Shown one piece after another: positions 25,080 to 32,374 of a DNA stretch of 32,374 nucleotides. Made by a program: the position numbers and the translations under genes. The DNA is from VBAS01 sp964581455 (GTDB lineage: Bacteria > Bacteroidota > Bacteroidia > Chitinophagales > Chitinophagaceae), in the NCBI GenBank assembly GCA_964581455.1, contig CAZOOT010000028.1, forward strand, positions 1 through 32,374, written 5' to 3'. The notes under the pieces are model-generated. The model did no database searches. It had not been told where the DNA came from and was given only the letters and a program-made list of their open reading frames with translations. The stretch's first letter is position 1. The number at the start of each line of letters is the position of its first letter.

Positions 25080-26423
25080 ATGAAAACAAAATTCAAAATA
25101 TCACTTCTATTGACAGTCCTGTCAATACTTTTTTTTGCTTGCCAGAAAGAACTAAGTTTTGAACAAGGCATTTCAGATAATTCTGTCGGCACAGTTCAGG
25201 CTGATGGAAGCGGAGGATGTATAGGTGTGGTTGTTTCAGGTACTTTCTATAAAGATTCCATTTTAAATGCAAATCATTTTGCCAATATAAATGTAAACGT
25301 GGATACGGCTGGCGGTTACAAAATTTCTACAGATACTATTCAGGGATATTATTTTAGTGCTAGTGGAAATTTTAATGCCACCGGATCGCAAGTTGTAAAA
25401 TTGAAAGGAAGCGGAAAACCACTTTCAGTAGGAACACATATTTTCACTGTAAGTTATAATGGCACTACCTGTGAGTTTTCAGTTAATGTGATCGCCGGAT
25501 CAGGAGGAACAAGTGTATTCACGATTACTTGTGCCGGGGCAACAGTAAACGGCACTTACTCTGTTGGAACGGCCATGACATCTTCAAATACTGTTATCCT
25601 GAATGTGACGGTAACAACAGTTGGCACATGGAGCATTTCAACTGCACCGGCTGTGAGTGGTGTTATTTTCAGCGGATCGGGTACTTTTACCAACACAGGA
25701 GCACAAACCATTACACTTACTGCAACAGGAAATCCGACAACGGGAGGCACTGCAAACTTTCCTGTTTCTGCCGGAGGCTCTACCTGTAATTTCCAGGTAA
25801 ATTTCTCTACCGGCCCGGATTATTTTCCAAGAACAGTCAACAGTAATTGGAGTTATGAATTTGATGATATACAAACAGACTCTGTTTTTATTAAAGTAAT
25901 TCCGCAAACAAAAGTGGTAGGGTCAAATAGCTACAACATTTTTATGTGGACTGATGATGCTGCATTTGGATTTGATTCTTCGGGCTATTATCGTAAATCC
26001 GGTAATGATTATTATGAATGGATTGATATGGGAACCTATATCGGATTTGATAATCCACTTTGGGTTGAATATATTTTTCTCAAAGATAATTTGAATGTGA
26101 GCAATACATGGACCACAAACAGTTTCTCAGGTACAGTAACCCCTTCAGGCGGTATGACCAGTAATGTAACAGCCAGATTTTTATATACGATAATCCAGCA
26201 AAACACTACAGTAACAGTAAAAGGAACCTCTCATCCCAATACAATTGTTGTAAAGCAGGATTTGCAAACACTTTCTGGTTCTACTACATGGACAACTGTT
26301 ACTGCAGCAGGATATTTACAAAATTATTATGCAAGGGACAGGGGCCTGATCAAACAAGATTATTTTGACGGTACCGGTGCATTGAATTCAAAGATGGAAT
26401 TAAGGCGGTCTGTAATTTATTAA
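25080..26423 (+). CDS. Lipoprotein with two tandem Cys-bracketed beta-rich modules
   Basis: I do not recognise a named family. The 447-residue protein has a signal peptide with lipobox ending at Cys21 (LFFAC), so it is a lipoprotein. Two modules of the same pattern follow: residues 47-137 and 151-241. Each opens with Cys-x-G/A-x-x-V-x-GT-F/Y, passes through a Y/W-x-IST strand and an F-S-x-SG-x-F-x-x-TG-x-Q turn, and closes with TC-x-F. The Cys spacing is 84 and 85, suggesting one disulfide per module. A distinct C-terminal domain, rich in Trp, Tyr and Thr, fills about 245-447. Likely role is surface display or adhesion. The ATG at 25080 is chosen because the lipobox then falls in place. Confidence 0.75.
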   Translation: MKTKFKISLLLTVLSILFFACQKELSFEQGISDNSVGTVQADGSGGCIGVVVSGTFYKDSILNANHFANINVNVDTAGGYKISTDTIQGYYFSASGNFNATGSQVVKLKGSGKPLSVGTHIFTVSYNGTTCEFSVNVIAGSGGTSVFTITCAGATVNGTYSVGTAMTSSNTVILNVTVTTVGTWSISTAPAVSGVIFSGSGTFTNTGAQTITLTATGNPTTGGTANFPVSAGGSTCNFQVNFSTGPDYFPRTVNSNWSYEFDDIQTDSVFIKVIPQTKVVGSNSYNIFMWTDDAAFGFDSSGYYRKSGNDYYEWIDMGTYIGFDNPLWVEYIFLKDNLNVSNTWTTNSFSGTVTPSGGMTSNVTARFLYTIIQQNTTVTVKGTSHPNTIVVKQDLQTLSGSTTWTTVTAAGYLQNYYARDRGLIKQDYFDGTGALNSKMELRRSVIY

Positions 26424-26449
26424 AAACAGAAAACTGTTAGCTCAAAATA

Positions 26450-26476
26450 AAAAGTCCTGAATCATTCAGGACTTTT
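26450..26476. terminator. Bidirectional terminator
   Basis: AAAAGTCCTGAA and TTCAGGACTTTT form a perfect twelve-base stem with a TCA loop, flanked by A on the left and T on the right. It can end both the lipoprotein transcript (plus) and the small convergent ORF (minus). Confidence 0.9.
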
Positions 26477-26495
26477 GTTTATTATACTCAAGGGT

Positions 26496-26759
26496 TTATT
26501 CGTAGCTGGCAAACCAATCAGGATCTCTGTCTTCTATCTGATCTGATGATTTGTTTTTTATTTTTTTCAAACCTGGCAATTTGTTTTCCGGATATGGATT
26601 CACCATTGGAAGAATTTTTGAACTGACTGACCGTTTTATACATTTATCTGTCCCTGAATAAATTTTCAGGTAAGATTTTTTTTCTTCCTCAGTAAGGTTC
26701 AAAGCTTTTAGCGGATAAGCAGAAAAAAAGAAATTTGTTTGCTGCAAATTATTTTTCAT
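26496..26759 (-). CDS. Small hypothetical protein
   Basis: An 87-residue frame with no recognised domain, signal peptide or membrane segment. It is basic and hydrophilic, with LNLTEEEKKSYLKIYSG near 20-36 likely helical and a Pro-rich middle (PMVNPYPENKLPG). Its codon use looks like that of neighbouring genes, and a bidirectional terminator lies 20 nt after its stop, which favours a real gene. No strong promoter match is seen upstream. If it is not a gene, 26424-26900 holds only the two terminators. Confidence 0.5.
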   Translation of the reverse strand: MKNNLQQTNFFFSAYPLKALNLTEEEKKSYLKIYSGTDKCIKRSVSSKILPMVNPYPENKLPGLKKIKNKSSDQIEDRDPDWFASYE

Positions 26760-26846
26760 AGCGTCAGGGATTATAGTGATTAATTCACGGCTTTATTGGA
26801 AACGTTAAATTAAAAGTTTTATGTTGCAGCTCATAGATTATTTAAT

Positions 26847-26872
26847 AAAAAAGACAGGATAATTACCCTGCC
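26847..26872 (-). terminator. Terminator after fumC
   Basis: On the minus strand, GGCAGGGT (26872-26865) pairs with ATCCTGTC (26860-26853), eight pairs with two G-U, around an AATT loop, followed by six T. It lies 29 nt past the fumC stop. Confidence 0.7.
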
Positions 26873-26900
26873 AATGCTAGTAGAATTACGATTATTCTGT

Positions 26901-28301
26901 TTAAGAAATTTTTCCAACCATTTTTGATGGTATCACCCATTCATCAAATTCCTTAGCAGTCAGGTATCCCAGTTTCACTGCCATTGCTTTTAAGGTTGTT
27001 CCTTCTTTATGTGCTTTCTGGGCAATCTCAGCAGCTTTATAATAGCCAATCTTAGTATTTAAGGCTGTGACAAGCATTAGTGAGTTATCAACATGTTTTT
27101 TAATATTTGATTTAATTGGTTCTATTCCGGTTGCACATTTATCATTAAATGAAACGCAGCCATCAGCAATAAGCCTTGCACTGTGAAGAAAATTATAGAT
27201 CATCATTGGTTTAAATACATTCAATTCAAAATGACCGGAAGCACCGCCAATATTTATTGCCACATCATTTCCCAACACCTGGGCCGCAATCATGGTTAAT
27301 GCTTCACATTGGGTAGGGTTTACTTTTCCGGGCATAATGGATGAACCAGGTTCATTGTCCGGAATATAGAGTTCCCCTATTCCACTTCTTGGGCCACTGG
27401 AAAGCATCCGTATATCATTTGCAATTTTCATTAAACTTACTGCTACAGTTTTCAAAGCACCATGTGCTTCCACGATGGCGTCATGGGCTGCCAGTGCTTC
27501 AAATTTATTTTCAGCTGTTTTAAATGGAAGCTTTGTCAATTTGGCAATATGCCTGGCAACTTTAATATCATAATTCGGTGGCGTATTAATACCGGTGCCT
27601 ACAGCTGTGCCGCCAAGTGCCAGTTCACTTAAATGTGATAATGTGTTTCCAAGAGCCTTTAGTCCATGATCCAGTTGAGAAACATATCCGCTGAATTCCT
27701 GCCCGACAGTAAGTGGCGTAGCATCCATAAAATGTGTACGGCCAATCTTTACCACTTTTTTAAATTGCCTGCTCTTCCTCGCCAGTGTATCTCTCAGCTT
27801 TTTTATTCCTGGTATTGTGATTTCCACTAAAATTTTATAAGCAGCTATATGCATCGCTGTCGGGAATGTATCATTGGAAGATTGTGATTTGTTTACATCA
27901 TCATTTGGGTGAAGAAATTTCACTTTATCAGAAAGTTTTCCGCCTTTTAAAACATGGCCGCGATAAGCAATCACTTCATTTACATTCATATTGCTTTGGG
28001 TGCCGCTTCCTGTTTGCCACACTACCAAAGGAAAATAAACATCCAGTTCACCTTTTAAAATTTCATCGCAAACTTTTCCGATTAAAATAGATTTGTTTTT
28101 TGCCAGTACCCCAGCTTCCTGGTTGGTAATCGCAGCAGCTTTTTTCAGGTAAGCAAATGCACGGATAATTTCTTTCGGCATACGGTTGATATCCTGTGCG
28201 ATTTTGAAATTATCAATGCTACGCTGGGTTTGTGCCCCATAATAGGCTTTAGCCGGAACCCTTACTTCTCCCATAGTGTCTTTTTCTATCCTGTAATCCA
28301 T
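26901..28301 (-). CDS. fumC: Class II fumarate hydratase
   Basis: FumC interconverts fumarate and malate in the TCA cycle and needs no Fe-S cluster. The 466 residues are the usual length. TGSGTQSNMNVNEV near 96-109, SSNDTFPTAMH near 140-150 and the superfamily signature GSSIMPGKVN near 318-327 are all present, so aspartase is the only near alternative. MDYRIEKDTMGEVRVPA at the N-terminus fits class II fumarases. The gene has its own promoter and terminator and is divergent from the phosphatase-superfamily gene. Confidence 0.95.
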   Translation of the reverse strand: MDYRIEKDTMGEVRVPAKAYYGAQTQRSIDNFKIAQDINRMPKEIIRAFAYLKKAAAITNQEAGVLAKNKSILIGKVCDEILKGELDVYFPLVVWQTGSGTQSNMNVNEVIAYRGHVLKGGKLSDKVKFLHPNDDVNKSQSSNDTFPTAMHIAAYKILVEITIPGIKKLRDTLARKSRQFKKVVKIGRTHFMDATPLTVGQEFSGYVSQLDHGLKALGNTLSHLSELALGGTAVGTGINTPPNYDIKVARHIAKLTKLPFKTAENKFEALAAHDAIVEAHGALKTVAVSLMKIANDIRMLSSGPRSGIGELYIPDNEPGSSIMPGKVNPTQCEALTMIAAQVLGNDVAINIGGASGHFELNVFKPMMIYNFLHSARLIADGCVSFNDKCATGIEPIKSNIKKHVDNSLMLVTALNTKIGYYKAAEIAQKAHKEGTTLKAMAVKLGYLTAKEFDEWVIPSKMVGKIS

Positions 28302-28337
28302 AAAATTTATTTTGAAAAGATTAAAAAGTCAATGCGG

Positions 28338-28345
28338 CAAAGGTA
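28338..28345 (-). promoter_or_regulatory. Bacteroidota -7 promoter element of fumC
   Basis: TACCTTTG on the minus strand is an exact TAnnTTTG match, the same eight bases as before ileS. It ends 36 nt before the fumC ATG. Confidence 0.55.
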
Positions 28346-28426
28346 CATTCGAAGTGTCAAATGATTAATGCAATTTTAACCGGGTTATGTGAGAAGTATT
28401 ATTTTTATAAAAGATATATTCGGGGT

Positions 28427-29533
28427 ATGAAAAAAGCGATAATTTATCTGGCAATATTTCTTATGGGTTGTAATGATTATAAAAGCAGCCCTTCATTTTC
28501 CAATGTAACAGAAAACCTGATCATCATTACAACAGATGGCCTTCGCTGGCAGGAAGTTTTTAAAGGAATGGATTCGGCGATAGCAGGCAATTCAAAATTT
28601 AACCAGGGAGATAGTGGTTATATTTTTAAAACCTATTGGAGCAATAGCGAAACGGAAAGAAGAAAAAACCTATTGCCTTTTTTATGGAGCACTATTGATA
28701 GTAATGGACAGATCTATGGTAACCGAAAATTTGGAAATAATGTGAACAATGCAAATCCATATTGGTTCAGTTACCCGGGTTATAGCGAGATCCTTACCGG
28801 ATATGCAGATACAGCCATCAATTCAAATGACTATCCACCGAATCCGAATGTAACTGTTCTGGAATATTTTAATCAGCAACCAAAAATTAAGGGTAAAGTA
28901 GCAGCATTTTGTGCATGGGATGCATTCGACAGGATCATCAACGAAAAACGCAGTGGCATTCCTGTGGTAAATGGATTTCAACCTACAGGTGGGGACCATC
29001 CAACTGACAATGAAAAACTGATTAATGCCATGCTGAAAGATTCATTTAAACCATGGGGTGAAGCAGAATGCCTGGACTTATTTACACATTATGCAGCATT
29101 GGAGCATTTAAAAACAAAAAAACCAAGAGTGCTCTACATATCCTATGGTGAAACAGATGAGTGGGCTCATCACAGTTATTATAAATCTTATCTTGATGCG
29201 GCTCACCAGGTGGATGCATGGATAAAACAGATCTGGGAATTTGTACAATCTGATCCACAGTATAAAAACAAAACCAGCATATTGTTTACCACAGATCATG
29301 GAAGGGGAGATTTGAAAAAAGAAGAATGGACAAGTCATGGCAAGTCAATTACTGATGCTTCAGAGATGTGGTTTGCTGTTATAGGACCAGAAATTCCGGC
29401 AATCGGGGAAGTAAAAACGGAAATGCAGATCTACCAGGACCAGTTTGCAAAGACTTTAGCTAAATTATTGGGATATAATTACCAGGCAGCACATCCCATT
29501 TCTCCTGAAATAAAATCTGTATTTAAAAAATGA
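28427..29533 (+). CDS. Alkaline phosphatase-superfamily lipoprotein hydrolase
   Basis: The 368-residue protein has a short signal peptide with lipobox FLMGC (Cys15), so it is a lipoprotein. The body has the metal-binding pattern of the alkaline phosphatase/phosphodiesterase/sulfatase superfamily: IITTDGLRWQEVF with Asp and nucleophile Thr near 37-39, YPGYSEILTG, GETDEWAHHS near 243-252, FTTDHGRG near 289-296 and a following SHGKS His. The substrate is unknown. The frame extends back to 28361, but the ATG at 28427 places the lipobox correctly. Its stop overlaps the start of the fucosidase gene by 4 nt (ATGA), so they are translated together. Confidence 0.8.
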   Translation: MKKAIIYLAIFLMGCNDYKSSPSFSNVTENLIIITTDGLRWQEVFKGMDSAIAGNSKFNQGDSGYIFKTYWSNSETERRKNLLPFLWSTIDSNGQIYGNRKFGNNVNNANPYWFSYPGYSEILTGYADTAINSNDYPPNPNVTVLEYFNQQPKIKGKVAAFCAWDAFDRIINEKRSGIPVVNGFQPTGGDHPTDNEKLINAMLKDSFKPWGEAECLDLFTHYAALEHLKTKKPRVLYISYGETDEWAHHSYYKSYLDAAHQVDAWIKQIWEFVQSDPQYKNKTSILFTTDHGRGDLKKEEWTSHGKSITDASEMWFAVIGPEIPAIGEVKTEMQIYQDQFAKTLAKLLGYNYQAAHPISPEIKSVFKK

Positions 29534-30954
29534 AAACATTTGGTTTATTATTGATTTTGATTTTTGACTTTTTACTTTCAACGAAAGGACAGGGTCAGTC
29601 AAAAATGCCTTTGCCTACACGACAGCAACTGGCCTGGCATGAAATGGAATTCTATCTCTTTATTCATTTCGGGCCAAATACTTTTACGGATAAGGAATGG
29701 GGACATGGTGATGAACCTGAAGAAATTTTTAATCCCACAGATCTGGATTGCCGGCAATGGGCAAGAATAGCGAAAGAGTCCGGAGCCAAAGGCATCATCA
29801 TTACTGCAAAACATCATGATGGTTTTTGTTTATGGCCCAGCAAATTTTCCCAACATACTGTAAGGGAAAGTGGTTGGAAGAATGGCAAGGGAGATGTACT
29901 GAAAGAATTATCTGATGCCTGCAAGGAATTTGGTTTGAAATTCGGCGTATATATTTCACCCTGGGATCGCAATCATCCAAGGTATGAAACGCCGGACTAC
30001 AACAACATATATGTAAGCAGTATGCTGGAGATCTTTGAAAAATATGGTCCTATATGGGAGTTGTGGTGGGATGGTGCCAATGGAGAAGGACCCAATGGAA
30101 AAAAGCAGGAATATGATTTTCGGAGATTTGAAAATACAGTGAGGAGAGTTTCTCCAAATACAATTGTTTTCAGTGATATCGGACCCGACATCCGATGGGT
30201 AGGCAATGAAAAAGGAATTGCAGGAAAAACGAATTGGAATTATCTGGACACCGCAGGTTTTAAAAGAGGCCTGGGCGGACCGCCAGAGGATACATTGAAC
30301 CAGGGAAATGCATATGGAAAAAACTGGATTCCTGCAGAAGCAGATGTTAGTATCCGGCCCGGTTGGTTTTACCATGCAGCAGAAGATGACAAAGTAAAAA
30401 GCGGCGAACAGTTATTTGATCTGTATTTAAAATCTGTTGGAAGAGGTGCTAATTTTTTATTAAATGTTCCACCTGACAGGAGAGGATTGATTCATGAAAA
30501 TGATTCGGCAGCCCTCATGCAGTTTAAAAAACTTAAAGATGAAAGTTTTGAAAATAATTTATTGAAGAATGCCAAAACATACTGGGAGGTTTACCCTGAT
30601 GCATTGATTAAAGACTCATTAAAATATCGCTTACTGGATAAAAAGTCGGGCACTTATGCCATCAACCGACAGGGTTTCAGTGTAGAACTTCCGCAGGCTG
30701 TAAAAATAAATTGTATCGTATTGCGTGAAGCCATTCATTTGGGGCAGACAGTAGAAAATTTTAAAATTATTTTTTTTAACGGAAATAAAAATCTCGGAGA
30801 AATAGAAGGTACTACTATTGGCAGAAAACGAATTCTTACATTTCCTGCCAAAACAATTACTTCCTTTAAAGTTTACATGAATGACAGGAATGGAAATGAT
30901 AATGTAAGTGGGGTGGCTGCATACCTTATTGATGAAAGGTTGATTGAGAAATAG
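29530..30954 (+). CDS. Alpha-L-fucosidase, glycoside hydrolase family 29
   Basis: A 474-residue exported glycosidase that removes L-fucose from glycans. A signal peptide covers about 1-22. The TIM barrel shows FYLFIHFGPNTFTDKEWG near 41-58, TAKHHDGFCLWPS at 92-104, GLKFGVYISPWDRN near 135-148 and the nucleophile Asp181 in LWWDGANGEG. A C-terminal beta-rich domain from about 345 probably assists carbohydrate binding. The form resembles the GH29-B (alpha-1,3/1,4) type more than the plant-like type A, but this is inference. It overlaps the upstream hydrolase gene by 4 nt and converges on the enoyl-CoA hydratase gene. Confidence 0.9.
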   Translation: MKTFGLLLILIFDFLLSTKGQGQSKMPLPTRQQLAWHEMEFYLFIHFGPNTFTDKEWGHGDEPEEIFNPTDLDCRQWARIAKESGAKGIIITAKHHDGFCLWPSKFSQHTVRESGWKNGKGDVLKELSDACKEFGLKFGVYISPWDRNHPRYETPDYNNIYVSSMLEIFEKYGPIWELWWDGANGEGPNGKKQEYDFRRFENTVRRVSPNTIVFSDIGPDIRWVGNEKGIAGKTNWNYLDTAGFKRGLGGPPEDTLNQGNAYGKNWIPAEADVSIRPGWFYHAAEDDKVKSGEQLFDLYLKSVGRGANFLLNVPPDRRGLIHENDSAALMQFKKLKDESFENNLLKNAKTYWEVYPDALIKDSLKYRLLDKKSGTYAINRQGFSVELPQAVKINCIVLREAIHLGQTVENFKIIFFNGNKNLGEIEGTTIGRKRILTFPAKTITSFKVYMNDRNGNDNVSGVAAYLIDERLIEK

Positions 30955-30973
30955 AATGATACATAAATGAGTT

Positions 30974-31753
30974 TTATTTTCCTTTAAAATTTGCTTTTCT
31001 CTTTTCCAAAAATGCAGTAACGCCTTCTTTCATGTCTTCAGTACCAAAGCATTTTCCAAACTCTTCCACTTCAATTTCAAAACCATTTTGACTTTCATTA
31101 AAAACAGCATTTGCCGATTTGATACATGCTGCAATGGCCAAAGGAGCTTTAGTGTTAATGACGGAAAGTATTTTTTTTGTTTCTTCCAATAAAGTTTCTG
31201 GACTTGTTACATGATTTACCAAGCCCAATTGTTTTGCTTCATTGGCATCAATCATATTGCCACTCATTAACAGTTCCAATGCTTTTCCTTTGCCGATCAA
31301 CTGTACCAGTCTTTGTGTACCGCCATAACCGGGTATCAAACCTAAGTTCACTTCCGGCTGACCAAATTTTGCATTTTCACTTGCTAATCGGAAATGACAG
31401 GCCATAGCTAATTCGCATCCGCCTCCAAGAGCAAAACCATTAACAGCCGCTACAATGGGTTTGGGGCAATTTTCAATTTTACTAAAAACCATGTCCTGCC
31501 CTTTTTGTGCCAGGGCTATTCCACCACCTGCATCCAAAGAAAGAAATTCAGAAATATCAGCGCCTGCAACAAATGCTTTGGGTCCGGCGCCGGTAATGAT
31601 GGCAGATCTGATCTCATTATTGCTGATCACTTCATCTATGGCTGATGATAATTCATCAATCACATTTTTATTCAATGCATTTAGTTTGTCAGGCCTGTTG
31701 ATGGTTATCGTGAGAATATTATTCTCTAAAGAAATTAAAAGGGTTTGATACAT
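30974..31753 (-). CDS. Enoyl-CoA hydratase/isomerase family protein
   Basis: A 259-residue crotonase-fold enzyme. The oxyanion-hole segment AFVAGADISEF lies at 60-70 and the two catalytic glutamates are in place: Glu114 in GGGCELAMACH and Glu134 in GQPEVNLGLIPG, the 20-residue spacing of true hydratases. It likely hydrates 2-enoyl-CoA in fatty-acid or amino-acid degradation. It starts 10 nt after the trmO stop and so belongs to the minus-strand unit mutase domain-trmO-hydratase. Confidence 0.9.
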   Translation of the reverse strand: MYQTLLISLENNILTITINRPDKLNALNKNVIDELSSAIDEVISNNEIRSAIITGAGPKAFVAGADISEFLSLDAGGGIALAQKGQDMVFSKIENCPKPIVAAVNGFALGGGCELAMACHFRLASENAKFGQPEVNLGLIPGYGGTQRLVQLIGKGKALELLMSGNMIDANEAKQLGLVNHVTSPETLLEETKKILSVINTKAPLAIAACIKSANAVFNESQNGFEIEVEEFGKCFGTEDMKEGVTAFLEKRKANFKGK

Positions 31754-31763
31754 AGTTTAAAAT

Positions 31764-32222
31764 TTATTTCCAGTAATGCTCCATTAGTTCTTTACTCCAG
31801 CCTGGTTCAACAATTTGTTTTTGCGGAAGAAATCCCTGCCAGACAGGTTTGATGTCTATAACCGGTGTTCCATCAATCGCATCCAGCAATCTTACCCAAA
31901 GACTTCTTTTTTCCCGTTTTATTATTTCACAAATAGTAGCGCCAATTAAATTAGGTCGGTTTTTCTTATGCTGTACAAATATTCCAACCTTAGGCCAGTC
32001 AGTGTTTCCCCTGGGGTGTACGCTTCCCCAAATAATAGGATCCTTTACTTTGTCAAAAACAAAAAATATTTCAGCATGAGAAAAAGTTTCAATGCCATCT
32101 AATGATTCTTCAGGTATATGATCATGTAACCTGATTTCAGAAATAATGTCGCCCCAAAAATCATCAGTGGGTTCTTTGCGTTTATTAAAAACAGTACCGA
32201 CGGACTCTATTTCAAATTTCAT
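31764..32222 (-). CDS. trmO: tRNA (t6A37-N6) methyltransferase TrmO (TsaA) family
   Basis: TrmO methylates N6-threonylcarbamoyladenosine at tRNA position 37 with S-adenosylmethionine. The 152-residue protein carries the family elements: IGTVFNKRK-like N-terminal strand (SVGTVFNKRKEP), SHAEIFFVFDK near 48-58, VHPRGNTDWPKVGIF near 68-82, NRPNLIGATICEI near 88-100 and LLDAIDGTPVIDIKPVW near 112-128. It is a small beta-barrel form lacking the C-terminal extension of E. coli TrmO. It sits between a mutase domain gene and an enoyl-CoA hydratase gene with gaps of 11 and 10 nt. Confidence 0.88.
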   Translation of the reverse strand: MKFEIESVGTVFNKRKEPTDDFWGDIISEIRLHDHIPEESLDGIETFSHAEIFFVFDKVKDPIIWGSVHPRGNTDWPKVGIFVQHKKNRPNLIGATICEIIKREKRSLWVRLLDAIDGTPVIDIKPVWQGFLPQKQIVEPGWSKELMEHYWK

Positions 32223-32233
32223 AAAAAAGAATT

Positions 32234-32374
32234 TCAGAAAGAACGATGTTCTTTGGTCCAGGTAGAAATATATTCAGCGATTTCAGAGGTTGGTGTACCT
32301 GGTGCAAATAATTTGCCAACGCCCATTTCATTCAGTGACTTCATATCATCATCAGGAATGATACCGCCACCGGT
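32234..32374 (-). CDS. Methylmalonyl-CoA mutase B12-binding domain protein (partial, N-terminus beyond the right edge)
   Basis: Only the last 46 residues are visible, reading TGGGIIPDDDMKSLNEMG and then GKLFAPGTPTSEI to a TGA at 32236-32234. The GGxIPxxD and F-x-PGT motifs are those of the cobalamin-binding domain of methylmalonyl-CoA mutase and related mutases. Whether this is a full-length mutase or a stand-alone B12-binding subunit of about 130 residues cannot be told here. The methylmalonyl-CoA epimerase near 15.5 kb would act in the same pathway. Confidence 0.82.
   Translation of the reverse strand, partial: TGGGIIPDDDMKSLNEMGVGKLFAPGTPTSEIAEYISTWTKEHRSF

Noticed and set aside
29956..30375. 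A 139-residue minus-strand frame inside the fucosidase gene
   Set aside because: It lies wholly inside a well-supported GH29 gene, has no domain and is a shadow of the coding frame.

Overview
The window reads as a housekeeping chromosomal segment of a Bacteroidota bacterium, most likely a member of the Chitinophagaceae or a close relative. The evidence is an AT-rich genome, recurrent Bacteroidota-type -7 promoter elements (TAnnTTTG) 17 to 36 nt before start codons with little Shine-Dalgarno signal, a MurF-alanine racemase fusion, the gliding genes gldF and gldG, a DksA-like protein with a lysine-rich tail, and a small IscS-IscU-IscA cluster. A run of ten N inside murF-alr shows it comes from a scaffolded draft assembly. 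Genus-level assignment is inference. I see no phage, insertion sequence, CRISPR array, rRNA or tRNA, and no gene-free stretch longer than about 300 bases.

Region 1 (1-5912) is a haem island. A minus-strand operon hemA-hemC-hemD (hemD cut by the left edge) makes uroporphyrinogen III. It diverges from a plus-strand pair hemH-hemJ (ferrochelatase and membrane protoporphyrinogen oxidase), which converges on hemN, the oxygen-independent coproporphyrinogen III dehydrogenase. HemN, HemJ and HemH together indicate the protoporphyrin-dependent route. FNR-like inverted repeats lie in front of hemN.

Region 2 (about 6040-12655) holds ileS followed 4 nt later by a DksA/TraR-family gene and a strong terminator, then a PhoD-type phosphatase, a YcxB-like membrane protein and a convergent GNAT acetyltransferase. 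ileS carries two GC-rich palindromic hairpins inside its reading frame.

Region 3 (about 12800-15767) is the fatty-acid block acpP-fabF-rnc. Two stem-loops, one terminator-like, sit between acpP and fabF. A convergent methylmalonyl-CoA epimerase follows.

Region 4 (about 15860-18061) is the Fe-S assembly cluster iscS-iscU-iscA, closed by a terminator. Region 5 (18138-25014) has gldF-gldG, a TerC-family membrane protein, the murF-alr fusion and lspA, all on the plus strand and concerned with the cell envelope.

Region 6 (25080-32374) is more accessory: a lipoprotein with two tandem Cys-bracketed modules, a small orphan ORF, fumC, a divergent two-gene unit of a lipoprotein phosphatase-superfamily enzyme and a GH29 fucosidase, and a minus-strand unit of a B12-binding methylmalonyl-CoA mutase domain (cut by the right edge), TrmO and an enoyl-CoA hydratase.

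No clearly new multi-gene system is visible. The most notable observations are the in-frame repeats in ileS, the paired hairpins after acpP, the FNR-like sites at hemN, an apparent assembly artefact in murF-alr, and the AP-superfamily lipoprotein overlapping a fucosidase gene.
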